Under the pieces are notes generated by a model. That model was not told where the DNA came from. It worked only from the letters and a program-made list of their open reading frames with translations, and did no database searches. DNA of 41,773 nt from Pseudorhodobacter antarcticus (GTDB lineage Bacteria; Pseudomonadota; Alphaproteobacteria; Rhodobacterales; Rhodobacteraceae): contig CAMBWO010000005.1 in NCBI GenBank assembly GCA_945871285.1, positions 1 to 41,773 on the forward strand, in the 5' to 3' direction. The translations under genes were made by a program, and so were the position numbers. This document shows positions 16,926 to 26,278 of this stretch, in pieces (position 1 is the stretch's first letter; the number at the start of each line of letters is the position of its first letter).

Positions 16926-19363
16926 GCGCGGATACGCTCGTTCTTCGGGTCCCACAGGGGTTGGTCGACCTGAACCGTGGCAGGGAAAAGCTGGCCGAAA
17001 ATCTCGACCTCGACCTTGGTGCCGGGGACGTTGATTTCGGTTTTCAACATGCCAAGGCCGATGCAGGCCTGCACCCGGTGGCCGTAATAGCCCGAGGTCA
17101 GTTCGCCCACAACTTTGCCGTCATGCCAGATGGTCGACATATAGGGCGGGTCCTGATCGCCCGCGTCGATCAGCAGGGTGCAAAAGCGTTTGGTGACGCC
17201 GCGCTGCTTTTCCGCCTCCAACGCCTGTTTGCCGCGGAAGGCCGGTTTGGCCCAGTCGATGAACCTGTCAAGACCGCCTTGCAACACGGTGTAATCGGTG
17301 GACAAATCGCCCTTCCAGGCCCGGTAGCCCTTTTCCACGCGAAGGCTGTTCAGCGCGAACATGCCGAACGGGCGCAGGCCCTTGGGCGTTCCGGCGGCCA
17401 TGACGGCATCCCAGACTTTGGCCGTATCAGCGACAGGCGTGTGGATTTCCCAACCGAGTTCCCCGGCGAAGGAAACGCGGAAGAGATAGACTTGAACCCC
17501 GGCGATCTGGGCCTGTTGAAAGGTCAGCCAGCCGCGGCCCAAGTCGGCATCCGAGCAGGCGGCAAGGATGTCGCGGGACTTGGGGCCGGTCAGGATGTGG
17601 CAGGACCACACGTCAGTCGCGTCCATCAGGGTCAGCCCGGGGGCGAGGTGTTTCTGGAGCCATTCCTTGTCGTGGGATTGGGCGGTGGCGGCGGTGATCA
17701 GCAGAACCTGATCCTGACCCAGCCGTGCCACCGACATTTCGGTGACGATCCGGCCCTTGTCGTCGGCAAAATAGGCCAGACCCAAGCGGCCGATCGAGGG
17801 CAGTTTGCCGGTGATCTGCTGGGCGAGCCAATCCGCCGTGCCGGGGCCGGTGATCATGTATCGGCTGAACCCCGGCAGGTCGAGGATCCCTGCGGCGTCA
17901 CGAACGGCGGCGGCCTCCTCGGCCACGGCACCAAACCAAGGCCCTTTGCGATCCCAGGTTTGCTGGGCGGATTCAGACGTGTCATCGCCAGGGCGGGCAT
18001 ACCACAGCGCCCGCTCCCACCCGTTATAGGGGCCGAACTGGCCGCCCAAAGCCTTGGTGCGGTCATGCACGGCGCTCAGTTTCTTGTCGCGCCCCTCGGG
18101 CCAGGTGTGGTGCGGGAACTGGATGGCGTATTCGTGGCCGTAGACTTCCATCCCCTTTTTGACGCAGTATTCTTGATCTTCAAACCCCGTAAACCGGCGC
18201 GGATCGCAGGACCACATATCCCATTCGGTGGCGCCTTCGGTGATCCATTCCGCCAGAACCTTGCCCGCGCCACCCGATTGGCAAATGCCAAAGGTAAAGA
18301 CGCAGGCCTCGAACGCATTGGGCACGCCGGGCATGGGGCCGATCAGCGGGTTGCCGTCGGGGGTATAGGGGATCGGGCCGTTGATGACCTTGGTCAGCGC
18401 CGCCTTCTCCAACAGGGGCACGCGGGCCATGGCGTCGTTGATGTGCCATTCCAGCCGCTCCAGATCGTCGGGGAACAGTTGAAAGCTGAAATCCTCGGGG
18501 AACGGGTCGTCAGGGGTGTGCCAATGGGCGCGGCAGTTGCCCTCATAGGGACCAAGGTTGAAGCCGTTCTTTTCCTGGCGCAGGTAGTAGGAGCTGTCCA
18601 CGTCGCGCAGCAGGGGCAGTTTGTGGCCCACCTGTGCGGACCAGTCGGCCAGTTCGGGGATTGTGTCGAACAGCATGTATTGATGCGACATCACCATCAT
18701 CGGCAGATCGCGGCCGAACCACTTGCCGACCTCGCGGGCGTAATACCCGGCGGCGTTCACGACATATTCGCAGCGGATATCGCCCTTGGGGGTGCTGATG
18801 ACCCACTCGTCGCCCTCGCGCCGCGCCCCGGTGGCGGGGCAAAACCGCTCGATCCGGGCGCCCATGTTGCGAGCACCCTTGGCCAGGGCCTGGGTCAACT
18901 GTGCGGGGTCGATGTCGCCGTCATAGGGGTCATAAAGCGCCCCTGTCAGATCGTGGGTCGAGACGAAGGGATAGCGGGTCTTGATCTCGTCCGGGGCAAG
19001 GATTTCAAGGTCCATGCCCTGATAACGGCCCATGCCGACGACGCGCTTGAACTCTTGCAGGCGTTCCTTGGTGTGGCCAAGGCGCACCGAGCCTGTGACA
19101 TGATAGTTCATCGGGTAATCAACTTCGGCGCCCAAACCCCGATAAAGGCTCGCAGAATAGCGCTGCATGTTCATGATCGACCATGAGGAGGAGAAGGTCG
19201 GCACATTGCCGGCCGCGTGCCAGGTGGAGCCTGCGGTCAGCTCGTTCTTCTCCAACAGCACACAATCCGTCCAGCCCGCCTTGGCCAGATGATACAGCGC
19301 GGAGGCCCCAACGGCCCCGCCGCCAATGATGACGACGCGCGCCTGTGTCGGAAATTCTGCCAT
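16922..19363 (-). CDS. FAD-dependent oxidoreductase fused to GcvT domain (dimethylglycine dehydrogenase-like), 813 aa
   Basis: VVIIGGGAVGASALYHLAKAGWTDCVLLEKNELTAGSTWHAAGN; ELGWEIHTPVADTAKVWDAVM; MFALNSLRVEKGYRAWKGDL; GELTSGYYGHRVQACIGLGML. Confidence 0.93.
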   Translation of the reverse strand: MAEFPTQARVVIIGGGAVGASALYHLAKAGWTDCVLLEKNELTAGSTWHAAGNVPTFSSSWSIMNMQRYSASLYRGLGAEVDYPMNYHVTGSVRLGHTKERLQEFKRVVGMGRYQGMDLEILAPDEIKTRYPFVSTHDLTGALYDPYDGDIDPAQLTQALAKGARNMGARIERFCPATGARREGDEWVISTPKGDIRCEYVVNAAGYYAREVGKWFGRDLPMMVMSHQYMLFDTIPELADWSAQVGHKLPLLRDVDSSYYLRQEKNGFNLGPYEGNCRAHWHTPDDPFPEDFSFQLFPDDLERLEWHINDAMARVPLLEKAALTKVINGPIPYTPDGNPLIGPMPGVPNAFEACVFTFGICQSGGAGKVLAEWITEGATEWDMWSCDPRRFTGFEDQEYCVKKGMEVYGHEYAIQFPHHTWPEGRDKKLSAVHDRTKALGGQFGPYNGWERALWYARPGDDTSESAQQTWDRKGPWFGAVAEEAAAVRDAAGILDLPGFSRYMITGPGTADWLAQQITGKLPSIGRLGLAYFADDKGRIVTEMSVARLGQDQVLLITAATAQSHDKEWLQKHLAPGLTLMDATDVWSCHILTGPKSRDILAACSDADLGRGWLTFQQAQIAGVQVYLFRVSFAGELGWEIHTPVADTAKVWDAVMAAGTPKGLRPFGMFALNSLRVEKGYRAWKGDLSTDYTVLQGGLDRFIDWAKPAFRGKQALEAEKQRGVTKRFCTLLIDAGDQDPPYMSTIWHDGKVVGELTSGYYGHRVQACIGLGMLKTEINVPGTKVEVEIFGQLFPATVQVDQPLWDPKNERIRA

Positions 19364-19420
19364 GGTTGCCCCCGTATTTGCGCCCAGATTATCACCGCCC
19401 CGCGCCCCGCTTTCAATTCG

Positions 19421-19467
19421 CCCTGATCTGCGCTATTGATCGACAAATCCGATCAGGGGGCGCAGAT
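19421..19467. promoter_or_regulatory. Nested inverted repeats in the divergent LysR/demethylase-operon intergenic region; candidate LysR operator
   Basis: CCCTGATC(19421-19428)/GATCAGGG(19451-19458) and ATCTGCGC(19426-19433)/GCGCAGAT(19460-19467), plus TGATC at 19437-19441. Confidence 0.5.
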
Positions 19468-20335
19468 GCAGATTGAACTTCTGGATACTTTCCTTGACCT
19501 TATCGAAACCCGCAGCTTTCACCGCACGGCGGAGCGGTTGCACATCACGCAGTCCACCGTTTCCGCCCGGGTGCAGGCGCTGGAGGCGGCGGTGGGGGGG
19601 CGGTTGTTCACCCGGTCCCGCGCCGGGACCAACCTGTCGACTGAGGGGCTGAAGTTTGAGGCGCATGCCCGCGCCCTGCGCCACGCCTGGACCGAGGCGC
19701 GGCGGGCAGTGGAACCCAGCAGCACGGCCATCACCCTGCGCATCGGCATCCAGAACGACCTTGCGGCGGGGCAGATTGGCGATTGGGTGTCCAATTTCCG
19801 GCGCAGCCTGCCAGACTGTGCGTTCTATATCGAGCCGGATTACTCGCTCCAGATGTGCCGCGATCTGGACCGGGGGGCGCTGGATTTCGCAGTCGTATAT
19901 TCGCCGCAATCCCTACCCGACCTGCACATCGTCTCGATTGGCGAGGTGCGCTATCGCCTGATCAGCACCGATGGCGCAACCAAAACGGATGTGAACCCGC
20001 TGCGCTATATTCGCGGCAGCTATTCCCCCGCATTCGACATTGCTCACCGACAAGCCCTGCCTGACCATTCGGTGGCGCTGCTCGCTTCGGGGCAGAACAC
20101 CGCTGTTGCGGGGCTGTTGCAGTCGATGGGCGGGTCGGGGTTTGTGCTGGAAGACAGTGCCAAGGCAATGGTGGCGCAAGGAAAATTCCAGATGGTGGCC
20201 GATGTCGAGCCTATCGGCCAGCCGATCTATGCCGTCATGCACCAACGCCACCGCACCTCGCGCATGCACCGGCGTTTGACGCGGATCGTTGCGCGCGAGA
20301 TTGCGGGGCGCGACGGCACTAGAGCAGCGTCGTAA
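19466..20335 (+). CDS. LysR-family transcriptional regulator
   Basis: MQIELLDTFLDLIETRSFHRTAERLHITQSTVSARVQALEAAVGGRLFTRSRAGTNLSTEG: canonical LysR HTH. Divergent from the demethylase operon. Confidence 0.93.
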   Translation: MQIELLDTFLDLIETRSFHRTAERLHITQSTVSARVQALEAAVGGRLFTRSRAGTNLSTEGLKFEAHARALRHAWTEARRAVEPSSTAITLRIGIQNDLAAGQIGDWVSNFRRSLPDCAFYIEPDYSLQMCRDLDRGALDFAVVYSPQSLPDLHIVSIGEVRYRLISTDGATKTDVNPLRYIRGSYSPAFDIAHRQALPDHSVALLASGQNTAVAGLLQSMGGSGFVLEDSAKAMVAQGKFQMVADVEPIGQPIYAVMHQRHRTSRMHRRLTRIVAREIAGRDGTRAAS

Positions 20336-20999
20336 GCCGGTAGCCTGGCGCATGGGCCAATCTGACCCAGGTGATCGGCGCCTCGGTCCCCCAGGTGCAG
20401 CGTTCGGTGATGAAAAGTGCCACACCGGGGTGCAGGGCCAGGGCCGCCGCTTCCTCGGGGGTCGCGGATTCGGCGGAAAAGGCGATGTCGCCCGTGGCAA
20501 AGGCGATGGTGGCGACCAGCCATTCGTTGACGCTGATCTGGGTAAAGTCGGGCGCGGGCTTGGGCAGGACGGCGGGGTTCAGCCAGCGGTCCTCATACAC
20601 CTGCGGGACACCTGCGGCGAGGTGAAGGGTCTGCAGATGCAGCATCGGTGTGCCGGCCAGAAGGCCCAGACGGGCGGCGACGGTGACAGGGGGTTGGTCC
20701 AATTCCTGCCGGATCAGGCGAAAGGCATAGGTTTGTCCCCGCGCCGCAACCTCTTGGCGGATCACGGGAATATCCAGCGTCGCCTTGCGGACAGGCAAGG
20801 CCGCAACCCGCGTGCCGGCCTTGCGCTTGCGCTCCAAGACGCCCGCATCGGCCAGCTCTTTCAACGCCCGGTTCACAGTGGCCCGGGCGACGCCAAACAC
20901 CTGCGCCACCAATTCGTCGGACGGGATCAGCCCACCGGGGGGCCAAACGCGGGTGCGGATGCGGCGCGTCACCTCGGCGCGGACCGCCTCCCACCCCAT
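20319..20999 (-). CDS. hutC: GntR/HutC-family transcriptional regulator (histidine utilisation repressor)
   Basis: GntR HTH (PSDELVAQVFGVARATVNRALKELADAGVLERKRKAGTRVA) and UTRA-type effector domain; TGATG coupling to hutF. Confidence 0.85.
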   Translation of the reverse strand: MGWEAVRAEVTRRIRTRVWPPGGLIPSDELVAQVFGVARATVNRALKELADAGVLERKRKAGTRVAALPVRKATLDIPVIRQEVAARGQTYAFRLIRQELDQPPVTVAARLGLLAGTPMLHLQTLHLAAGVPQVYEDRWLNPAVLPKPAPDFTQISVNEWLVATIAFATGDIAFSAESATPEEAAALALHPGVALFITERCTWGTEAPITWVRLAHAPGYRLTTLL

Positions 21000-22357
21000 C
21001 AGAGCGCCCCGCGCAGGCGGGTGACGGTGGCGGCATAGGCGCGGGTCACGGCATCACGGGCGTGGTGGCGGCCCGCGGTGACCAAATGGCGTCCAGCGGA
21101 CCACAAATCCGTGACCAGACGGTCGTCCCCGGCAAAGATATAGGTGTCCAGAATGGTATCGCCCGTGGCGTCCATCAGGTCAGGCCCCGACAGGTCGAGC
21201 GCCATGAGATCGGCCCACATCCCCACCGCAATCGACCCCGACGACCGACCCGCTGCCCGTGCGCCCCCGGCCAAGGCACCGTCCAACAGCACCCGCCCGG
21301 TGGACCGATCTGCCGTGGCCAGAATGGCGCGGCCTTTCAGACCCAGGCGCTGGGAATACTCCAACAGACGCAACTCTTCTGACAAGGATATCCGCAGGTT
21401 GCTGTCCGATCCTATGCCAAAAACGCCGCCCGCAGAGAGGTAGGCTTGCCCGTCAAAGATGCCGTCGCCGAGGTTTGCCTCTGTGATCGGACACAGGCCC
21501 GCCACGGCCCCGGACAAGGCCAGGGCGCGGGTTTCGGCGGGCAGCATTTGCGTGGCGTGGATCAGGCACCAGCGGGCATCTACGCCGTGATGGGTCAGCA
21601 ACCAGTCCACCGGACGCTGACCAGTCGAGGCCAAAACCTCCGTTACTTCAGCCACTTGTTCGGCGACGTGAATGTGAATGGGGGCCTTGGGAGCGATCTG
21701 GGCAGCCATGGCCAGCCCCTCTGGGCTCGCGGCGCGCAGGGAATGGGGGGCGACGCCCAGAACGGAATCGGCGGGCAGGTCGCGCAAAGCAACCGCACTC
21801 GCCTGCCACAGCGCGGCAAACTGATCGGGGTCATTGCCGAACCGCCGCTGCCCGGCTGTCAGCGCCCGGCCATCACAGCCGCCGCGTTCATAGAGCACCG
21901 GCAGATGGGTCAGCCCCAGTCCGGTTTCCACCGCCGCCGCCGCAATGCGCGCCGACATTTCGGCAAGGTTGTCATAGCGCACGCCACCCGGCGCGTGGTG
22001 CAGATAGTGAAACTCGGCCACCGCCGCAAACCCGGCTTCGGCCATCTCGACCATCACCATCGCGGTAATCGCCTGCACATCCTGCGGCGTCAATTGGTCC
22101 AAAAACCGATACATCAGGGTCCGCCAGGTCCAGAAACTGTCCTGCCCGGCGCTGCGCTTTTCGGTCAAGCCTGCCATGGCCCGCTGAAAAGTATGGGAAT
22201 GCAGGTTGACCGGTGCTGCCAGCAGACAGTCCAGCCGCTGCCCCCGTGGTGCCGCCCCCGCTGTGACCGCTATGATGCGACCACCCGCGATTTCCACCAG
22301 AACATCCTGCGCCCAGCCCTGGGGCAGCAGCGCGGTTTTTGCGTGAAGATGGATCAT
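20999..22357 (-). CDS. hutF: Formimidoylglutamate deiminase
   Basis: MIHLHAKTALLPQGWAQDVLVEIAGGRI..., VNLHSHTFQRAMAGLTEKRSAGQDSFWTWRTLMYRFLDQLTP; hut context. Confidence 0.92.
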   Translation of the reverse strand: MIHLHAKTALLPQGWAQDVLVEIAGGRIIAVTAGAAPRGQRLDCLLAAPVNLHSHTFQRAMAGLTEKRSAGQDSFWTWRTLMYRFLDQLTPQDVQAITAMVMVEMAEAGFAAVAEFHYLHHAPGGVRYDNLAEMSARIAAAAVETGLGLTHLPVLYERGGCDGRALTAGQRRFGNDPDQFAALWQASAVALRDLPADSVLGVAPHSLRAASPEGLAMAAQIAPKAPIHIHVAEQVAEVTEVLASTGQRPVDWLLTHHGVDARWCLIHATQMLPAETRALALSGAVAGLCPITEANLGDGIFDGQAYLSAGGVFGIGSDSNLRISLSEELRLLEYSQRLGLKGRAILATADRSTGRVLLDGALAGGARAAGRSSGSIAVGMWADLMALDLSGPDLMDATGDTILDTYIFAGDDRLVTDLWSAGRHLVTAGRHHARDAVTRAYAATVTRLRGAL

Positions 22358-22365
22358 GCTATCCC

Positions 22366-22394
22366 TTGACCTGCGCATTATGTGCAGACATAAT
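22366..22394 (+). promoter_or_regulatory. Sigma70-like promoter for hutI operon
   Basis: TTGACC (22366-22371), 17-nt spacer, CATAAT (22389-22394), 30 nt upstream of hutI ATG. Confidence 0.55.
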
Positions 22395-22415
22395 AGCCAT
22401 AAGTTCAGACATAAG
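22377..22415. promoter_or_regulatory. Candidate HutC operators (two sites)
   Basis: Perfect palindrome ATTATGT-GCAG-ACATAAT (22377-22394) overlapping the -10; second partial site CATAAGTTCAGACATAAG. CAGACATAA is repeated exactly 21 bp apart (22385 and 22406). Confidence 0.6.
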
Positions 22416-22423
22416 GCAAGCCA

Positions 22424-23617
22424 ATGTCACTTCTCCTCAGCAATATGACCCTCGCAACGATGACCGGCGGCTATGGCCTGATCCCCGATGGCGCGGTGGT
22501 GATCGAGGACGACATCATCGTATGGGTCGGCCCGCGCGGGCAGGTCCCCGGCCCCTACGACACGCTGCCGCCGACCGACATGGGCGGGCGTCTGGTCACG
22601 CCTGGGCTGATTGACTGCCACACCCACATCGTCTTTGGCGGCGACCGGGCGGCCGAGTTTGAAATGCGGCTGAACGGCGCGAGTTATCAGGAGGTCGCCC
22701 GCGCCGGGGGTGGCATCCTGTCCACCGTCACCGCGACCCGTGCGGCGGATGAGGAGGAGTTGCTGGCGCAGGCCTTGGTGCGGGCAGACCAGATCATCGC
22801 GGGCGGTGCCACGACGATCGAGGTGAAGTCGGGCTATGGTCTGACCGTGGACGATGAGGTCAAGATGCTGCGCGTCGTCCGCCGGATTGGCGAGATGCGC
22901 GATGTCACGGTGCTGACCACCCATCTGGCCGCCCATGCCGTGCCGCCGGACTACAAGGGACGTGCGGATGCCTATATCGACGAGGTGGCGATCCCCTCGC
23001 TGCAGGCTGCAAAGGGCTTGGTCGATGCGGTGGATGCGTTCTGCGAGGGCATCGCCTTTTCGCCCACACAGGTGGAGCGGTTGTTTCAGGCGGCTCAAGC
23101 CCTTGGTTTGCCCGTGAAACTGCACGCCGAACAACTGTCAGACCTGAAGGGTGCCATGCTTGCGGCACGGTTTGGGGCGCTGTCGGCGGATCATCTGGAA
23201 TATCTGGCGCAGGACGGCGTGGACGCCATGGCGCAGGCCGGGACAGTGGCGGTGATCCTGCCGGGGGCATTCTATACGCTGCGCGAAACGCAGCCTCCGC
23301 CGATTGCCGCCCTGCGCGCCGCCGGAGTGCCGATGGCGTTGGCGACGGACTGCAACCCCGGATCGTCGCCGATCACCTCGCTGACGCTGGTCATGAACAT
23401 GGCCTGCACCCTGTTCCGCATGACCCCGCAGGAGGCGCTGCAAGGCGTGACGACCCATGCCGCCCGCGCCTTGGGCTTGACCGACCGTGGCCAGATTGCG
23501 CCCGGCCTGCGCGCCGATCTGGCGGTATGGCAGGCGCGTCATCCGGCAGAACTGTCTTACCGCATCGGGGCGACCCCGCTGCATTCCCGCATTTTCGGAG
23601 GCCGCCTTGACGCCTGA
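22424..23617 (+). CDS. hutI: Imidazolonepropionase
   Basis: [75 protein letters not shown]. Confidence 0.96.
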   Translation: MSLLLSNMTLATMTGGYGLIPDGAVVIEDDIIVWVGPRGQVPGPYDTLPPTDMGGRLVTPGLIDCHTHIVFGGDRAAEFEMRLNGASYQEVARAGGGILSTVTATRAADEEELLAQALVRADQIIAGGATTIEVKSGYGLTVDDEVKMLRVVRRIGEMRDVTVLTTHLAAHAVPPDYKGRADAYIDEVAIPSLQAAKGLVDAVDAFCEGIAFSPTQVERLFQAAQALGLPVKLHAEQLSDLKGAMLAARFGALSADHLEYLAQDGVDAMAQAGTVAVILPGAFYTLRETQPPPIAALRAAGVPMALATDCNPGSSPITSLTLVMNMACTLFRMTPQEALQGVTTHAARALGLTDRGQIAPGLRADLAVWQARHPAELSYRIGATPLHSRIFGGRLDA

Positions 23618-25136
23618 AATCCTGCTGCCCGGTCAGACAACACTGGCCCAACTGTCCCGTATCTATCGCACAATGGCCCCAGCCACCCTGCACCCCACGG
23701 CCCGACCGGGGGTCGAGGCGGCGGCGGCGGCAATCGCGGCGGCAGCGGCGGGAACGGCGGCGGTTTACGGCGTGAACACCGGTTTCGGCAAGCTGGCCTC
23801 GTTGAAGATCGCGCAGGAAGACACGGCCACCTTGCAGCGCAACCTGATCCTGTCGCATTGCTGCGGCGTGGGCGACCCCATGTCGACCCGCGTGACCAGG
23901 CTGATGATGGCGCTCAAGCTGTTGTCGCTGGGGCGTGGCGCGTCGGGTGTGCGCTGGACGATCATCGCGCAACTCGAGGCGATGCTGGCGCAGGGCGTCA
24001 CCCCGGTTGTTCCCGCGCAGGGGTCAGTCGGCGCCTCGGGCGACCTCGCCCCCTTGGCGCATATGGCCGCCGTGATGATTGGCGCGGGTGAGGCGGAGTA
24101 TCAGGGACAAGTTATGCCGGGGGCCGAGGCACTCGCCGCTGCCGGGATGGACCCCGTGGTTCTGGGGCCAAAAGAGGGGTTGGCGCTGATCAACGGCACG
24201 CAGTTTTCCACCGCCTATGCCCTCGCCGGGCTGTTCGACGGCTGGAATGCGGCGGTCACCGCGCTGGTGACATCGGCCCTGTCCACCGATGCCATCATGG
24301 GATCGACCGCCCCGCTGCACCCCGAAATCCACACCTTGCGCGGTCATGCGGGCCAGATCGAGGCGGCAGCGGTCATGCGCACCCTGCTGGACGGCTCGGC
24401 CATCCGCGAGAGCCACCGCGAAGGCGATGCGCGTGTGCAGGACCCCTATTGCATCCGCTGCCAGCCGCAGGTGACCGGCGCCGCGATGGACGTGCTGCGC
24501 ATGGCCGCCCATACGCTGGAAGTTGAGGCGAATGCGGCGACGGACAATCCTTTGGTATTGTCGGATGGCCAGATCGTGTCTGGTGGCAACTTTCACGCGG
24601 AACCCGTTGGTTTTGCGGCGGATATAATGGCGATGGCGCTGTCCGAGATTGGGGCGATTGCGCAGCGGCGCGTGGCTTTGATGGTGGATCCGGTGCTGTC
24701 GTTCGACCTGCCCGCCTTCCTGACCCCGCGCCCCGGATTGAATTCGGGTCTGATGATTGCCGAGGTGACGACGGCCGCCTTGATGAGCGAGAACAAACAC
24801 CTGGCCCATCCGACCGTGATCGACAGCACCCCTACCAGTGCCAACCAGGAGGACCACGTCTCGATGGCCGCTCATGGTGCGCGGCGGTTGGGCAAGATGG
24901 TGGAAAACTTGAATGTGATCCTCGGGGTCGAGGCGATCTGTGCCGCGCAAGGCGTTGATTTCCGTGCCCCTTTGCCAACGTCTGCCCCCTTGCAGGCCGT
25001 GGTGGCCCGTCTGCGGCAGGATGTGGCGACCTTGGGCGACGACCGCTATCTGGCCCCTGATCTGGCAGCCGCGACCCGTCTGATCGGAAATGGCGATCTG
25101 GCACGGGCGGCGGGCATTGCCTTGCCGAGCCTGTGA
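23607..25136 (+). CDS. hutH: Histidine ammonia-lyase
   Basis: Probable TTG start at 23607 (GGAGG at 23597-23601), [15 protein letters not shown]...[16 protein letters not shown]-forming ASG in [32 protein letters not shown]. Confidence 0.95.
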   Translation: MTPEILLPGQTTLAQLSRIYRTMAPATLHPTARPGVEAAAAAIAAAAAGTAAVYGVNTGFGKLASLKIAQEDTATLQRNLILSHCCGVGDPMSTRVTRLMMALKLLSLGRGASGVRWTIIAQLEAMLAQGVTPVVPAQGSVGASGDLAPLAHMAAVMIGAGEAEYQGQVMPGAEALAAAGMDPVVLGPKEGLALINGTQFSTAYALAGLFDGWNAAVTALVTSALSTDAIMGSTAPLHPEIHTLRGHAGQIEAAAVMRTLLDGSAIRESHREGDARVQDPYCIRCQPQVTGAAMDVLRMAAHTLEVEANAATDNPLVLSDGQIVSGGNFHAEPVGFAADIMAMALSEIGAIAQRRVALMVDPVLSFDLPAFLTPRPGLNSGLMIAEVTTAALMSENKHLAHPTVIDSTPTSANQEDHVSMAAHGARRLGKMVENLNVILGVEAICAAQGVDFRAPLPTSAPLQAVVARLRQDVATLGDDRYLAPDLAAATRLIGNGDLARAAGIALPSL

Positions 25137-26278
25137 TGAAACCGTTGGACGGCCTGCGCGTGCTGGACCTGACCCGCGTGATGGCCGGGCCATTTTGCAC
25201 AGCGCTCTTGGCCGATCTGGGGGCCGAGGTCATCAAACTGGAGCCGCCGCAGGGCGATGACTACCGCCATATCGGGCCGTTTGTGCAGGGCGAAAGCGCG
25301 CTGTTCACCCTGATGAACCGGGGCAAACAGTCGATCGTGCTGGATTTGAAGGACGAGGCCGCCCGCACCACGGCGATCAAGATCGCCCTGCACTGCGATG
25401 TGATCGTTGAAAACTTTCGCCCCGGCGTGGCCAGCCGGCTGGGGCTGGGTCCGGAACTGCGGGACGTGAAACCTGCCCTCGTCTATGCCTCGATCTCCGG
25501 CTTTGGCCAGACCGGCCCTGCGGCCCACCTTCCCGCTTATGATCTGGTCGCCCAGGCCATGTCGGGCCTGATGGCCGCGACCGGCGAGGATGGCGGCGCG
25601 CCGCTGAAGGTGGGGGAAAGCTACGGTGATCTCATGGCGGGGCTATACGCCAGCTGGGCCATTCTGGCCGCCCTGCACCAGCGCGACCGAACTGGCGTTG
25701 GGGCGACACTGGATGTGGCCATGTTTGACGCCCTGTTTTCCCTGCTGCCCACCTCCCACGCGGTCCAGTTCTATGCAGGGACCACACCGCAGCGCGTCGG
25801 CAACCGTCATCCCCTTTCGACCCCCTTTGGCTGTTATGCCACATCCGACGGTCAGGCCGTGATTGCCGTTCTGGGGGATCGGCAATGGCTGTCGCTCTGC
25901 GCCCTGATCGGCCACCCCGACGCCGCCCAGGACCCACGCTTTGCAACAGACACCACCCGCACCGCCCATGAACCACAGGTCAAATCGATGATTGAGACTT
26001 GGTCGTGCACCTTGCCCACCGATCAGGTGATCGCGGCCCTCTCGGCCGCTGGCATCCCAACCGCTCCGATACAAACCCTTGAAACCGCAGCCAACTCCGA
26101 CCACGCCCGCGCTCGCGGTCTGGTCACCGACCTGCCCCATGCCACCCTGGGCACCGCCCGCACCGTGGGCCAACCCGTGCGCTTTGACGGGGAAAAGCCG
26201 ATTGCCACCCAATCGGCCCCCGCCCTTGGCGCCGATACAGCCGCCATCCTGCACCGTTTGGGGATCGCCCATGGCTGA
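25136..26278 (+). CDS. Class III (CaiB/BaiF/FRC-family) CoA-transferase inside the hut operon
   Basis: PLDGLRVLDLTRVMAGPFCTALLADLGAEVIKLEPPQGDDYRHIGPF; catalytic Asp context VGESYGDLMAGLYA; TGATG coupling to hutH. Confidence 0.94.
   Translation: MKPLDGLRVLDLTRVMAGPFCTALLADLGAEVIKLEPPQGDDYRHIGPFVQGESALFTLMNRGKQSIVLDLKDEAARTTAIKIALHCDVIVENFRPGVASRLGLGPELRDVKPALVYASISGFGQTGPAAHLPAYDLVAQAMSGLMAATGEDGGAPLKVGESYGDLMAGLYASWAILAALHQRDRTGVGATLDVAMFDALFSLLPTSHAVQFYAGTTPQRVGNRHPLSTPFGCYATSDGQAVIAVLGDRQWLSLCALIGHPDAAQDPRFATDTTRTAHEPQVKSMIETWSCTLPTDQVIAALSAAGIPTAPIQTLETAANSDHARARGLVTDLPHATLGTARTVGQPVRFDGEKPIATQSAPALGADTAAILHRLGIAHG

Noticed and set aside
16835-19186. 783-aa plus-strand ORF antisense to the GcvT-flavoprotein gene
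   Set aside because: Low-complexity G/H/A/D-rich translation typical of the antisense of a GC-rich codon-biased gene. The opposite strand encodes a well-conserved protein.
23487-23606. N-terminal extension of HutH from the ORF track
   Set aside because: It lies inside hutI and has no homology-like character. The TTG at 23607 with GGAGG upstream gives the expected HutH N-terminus.
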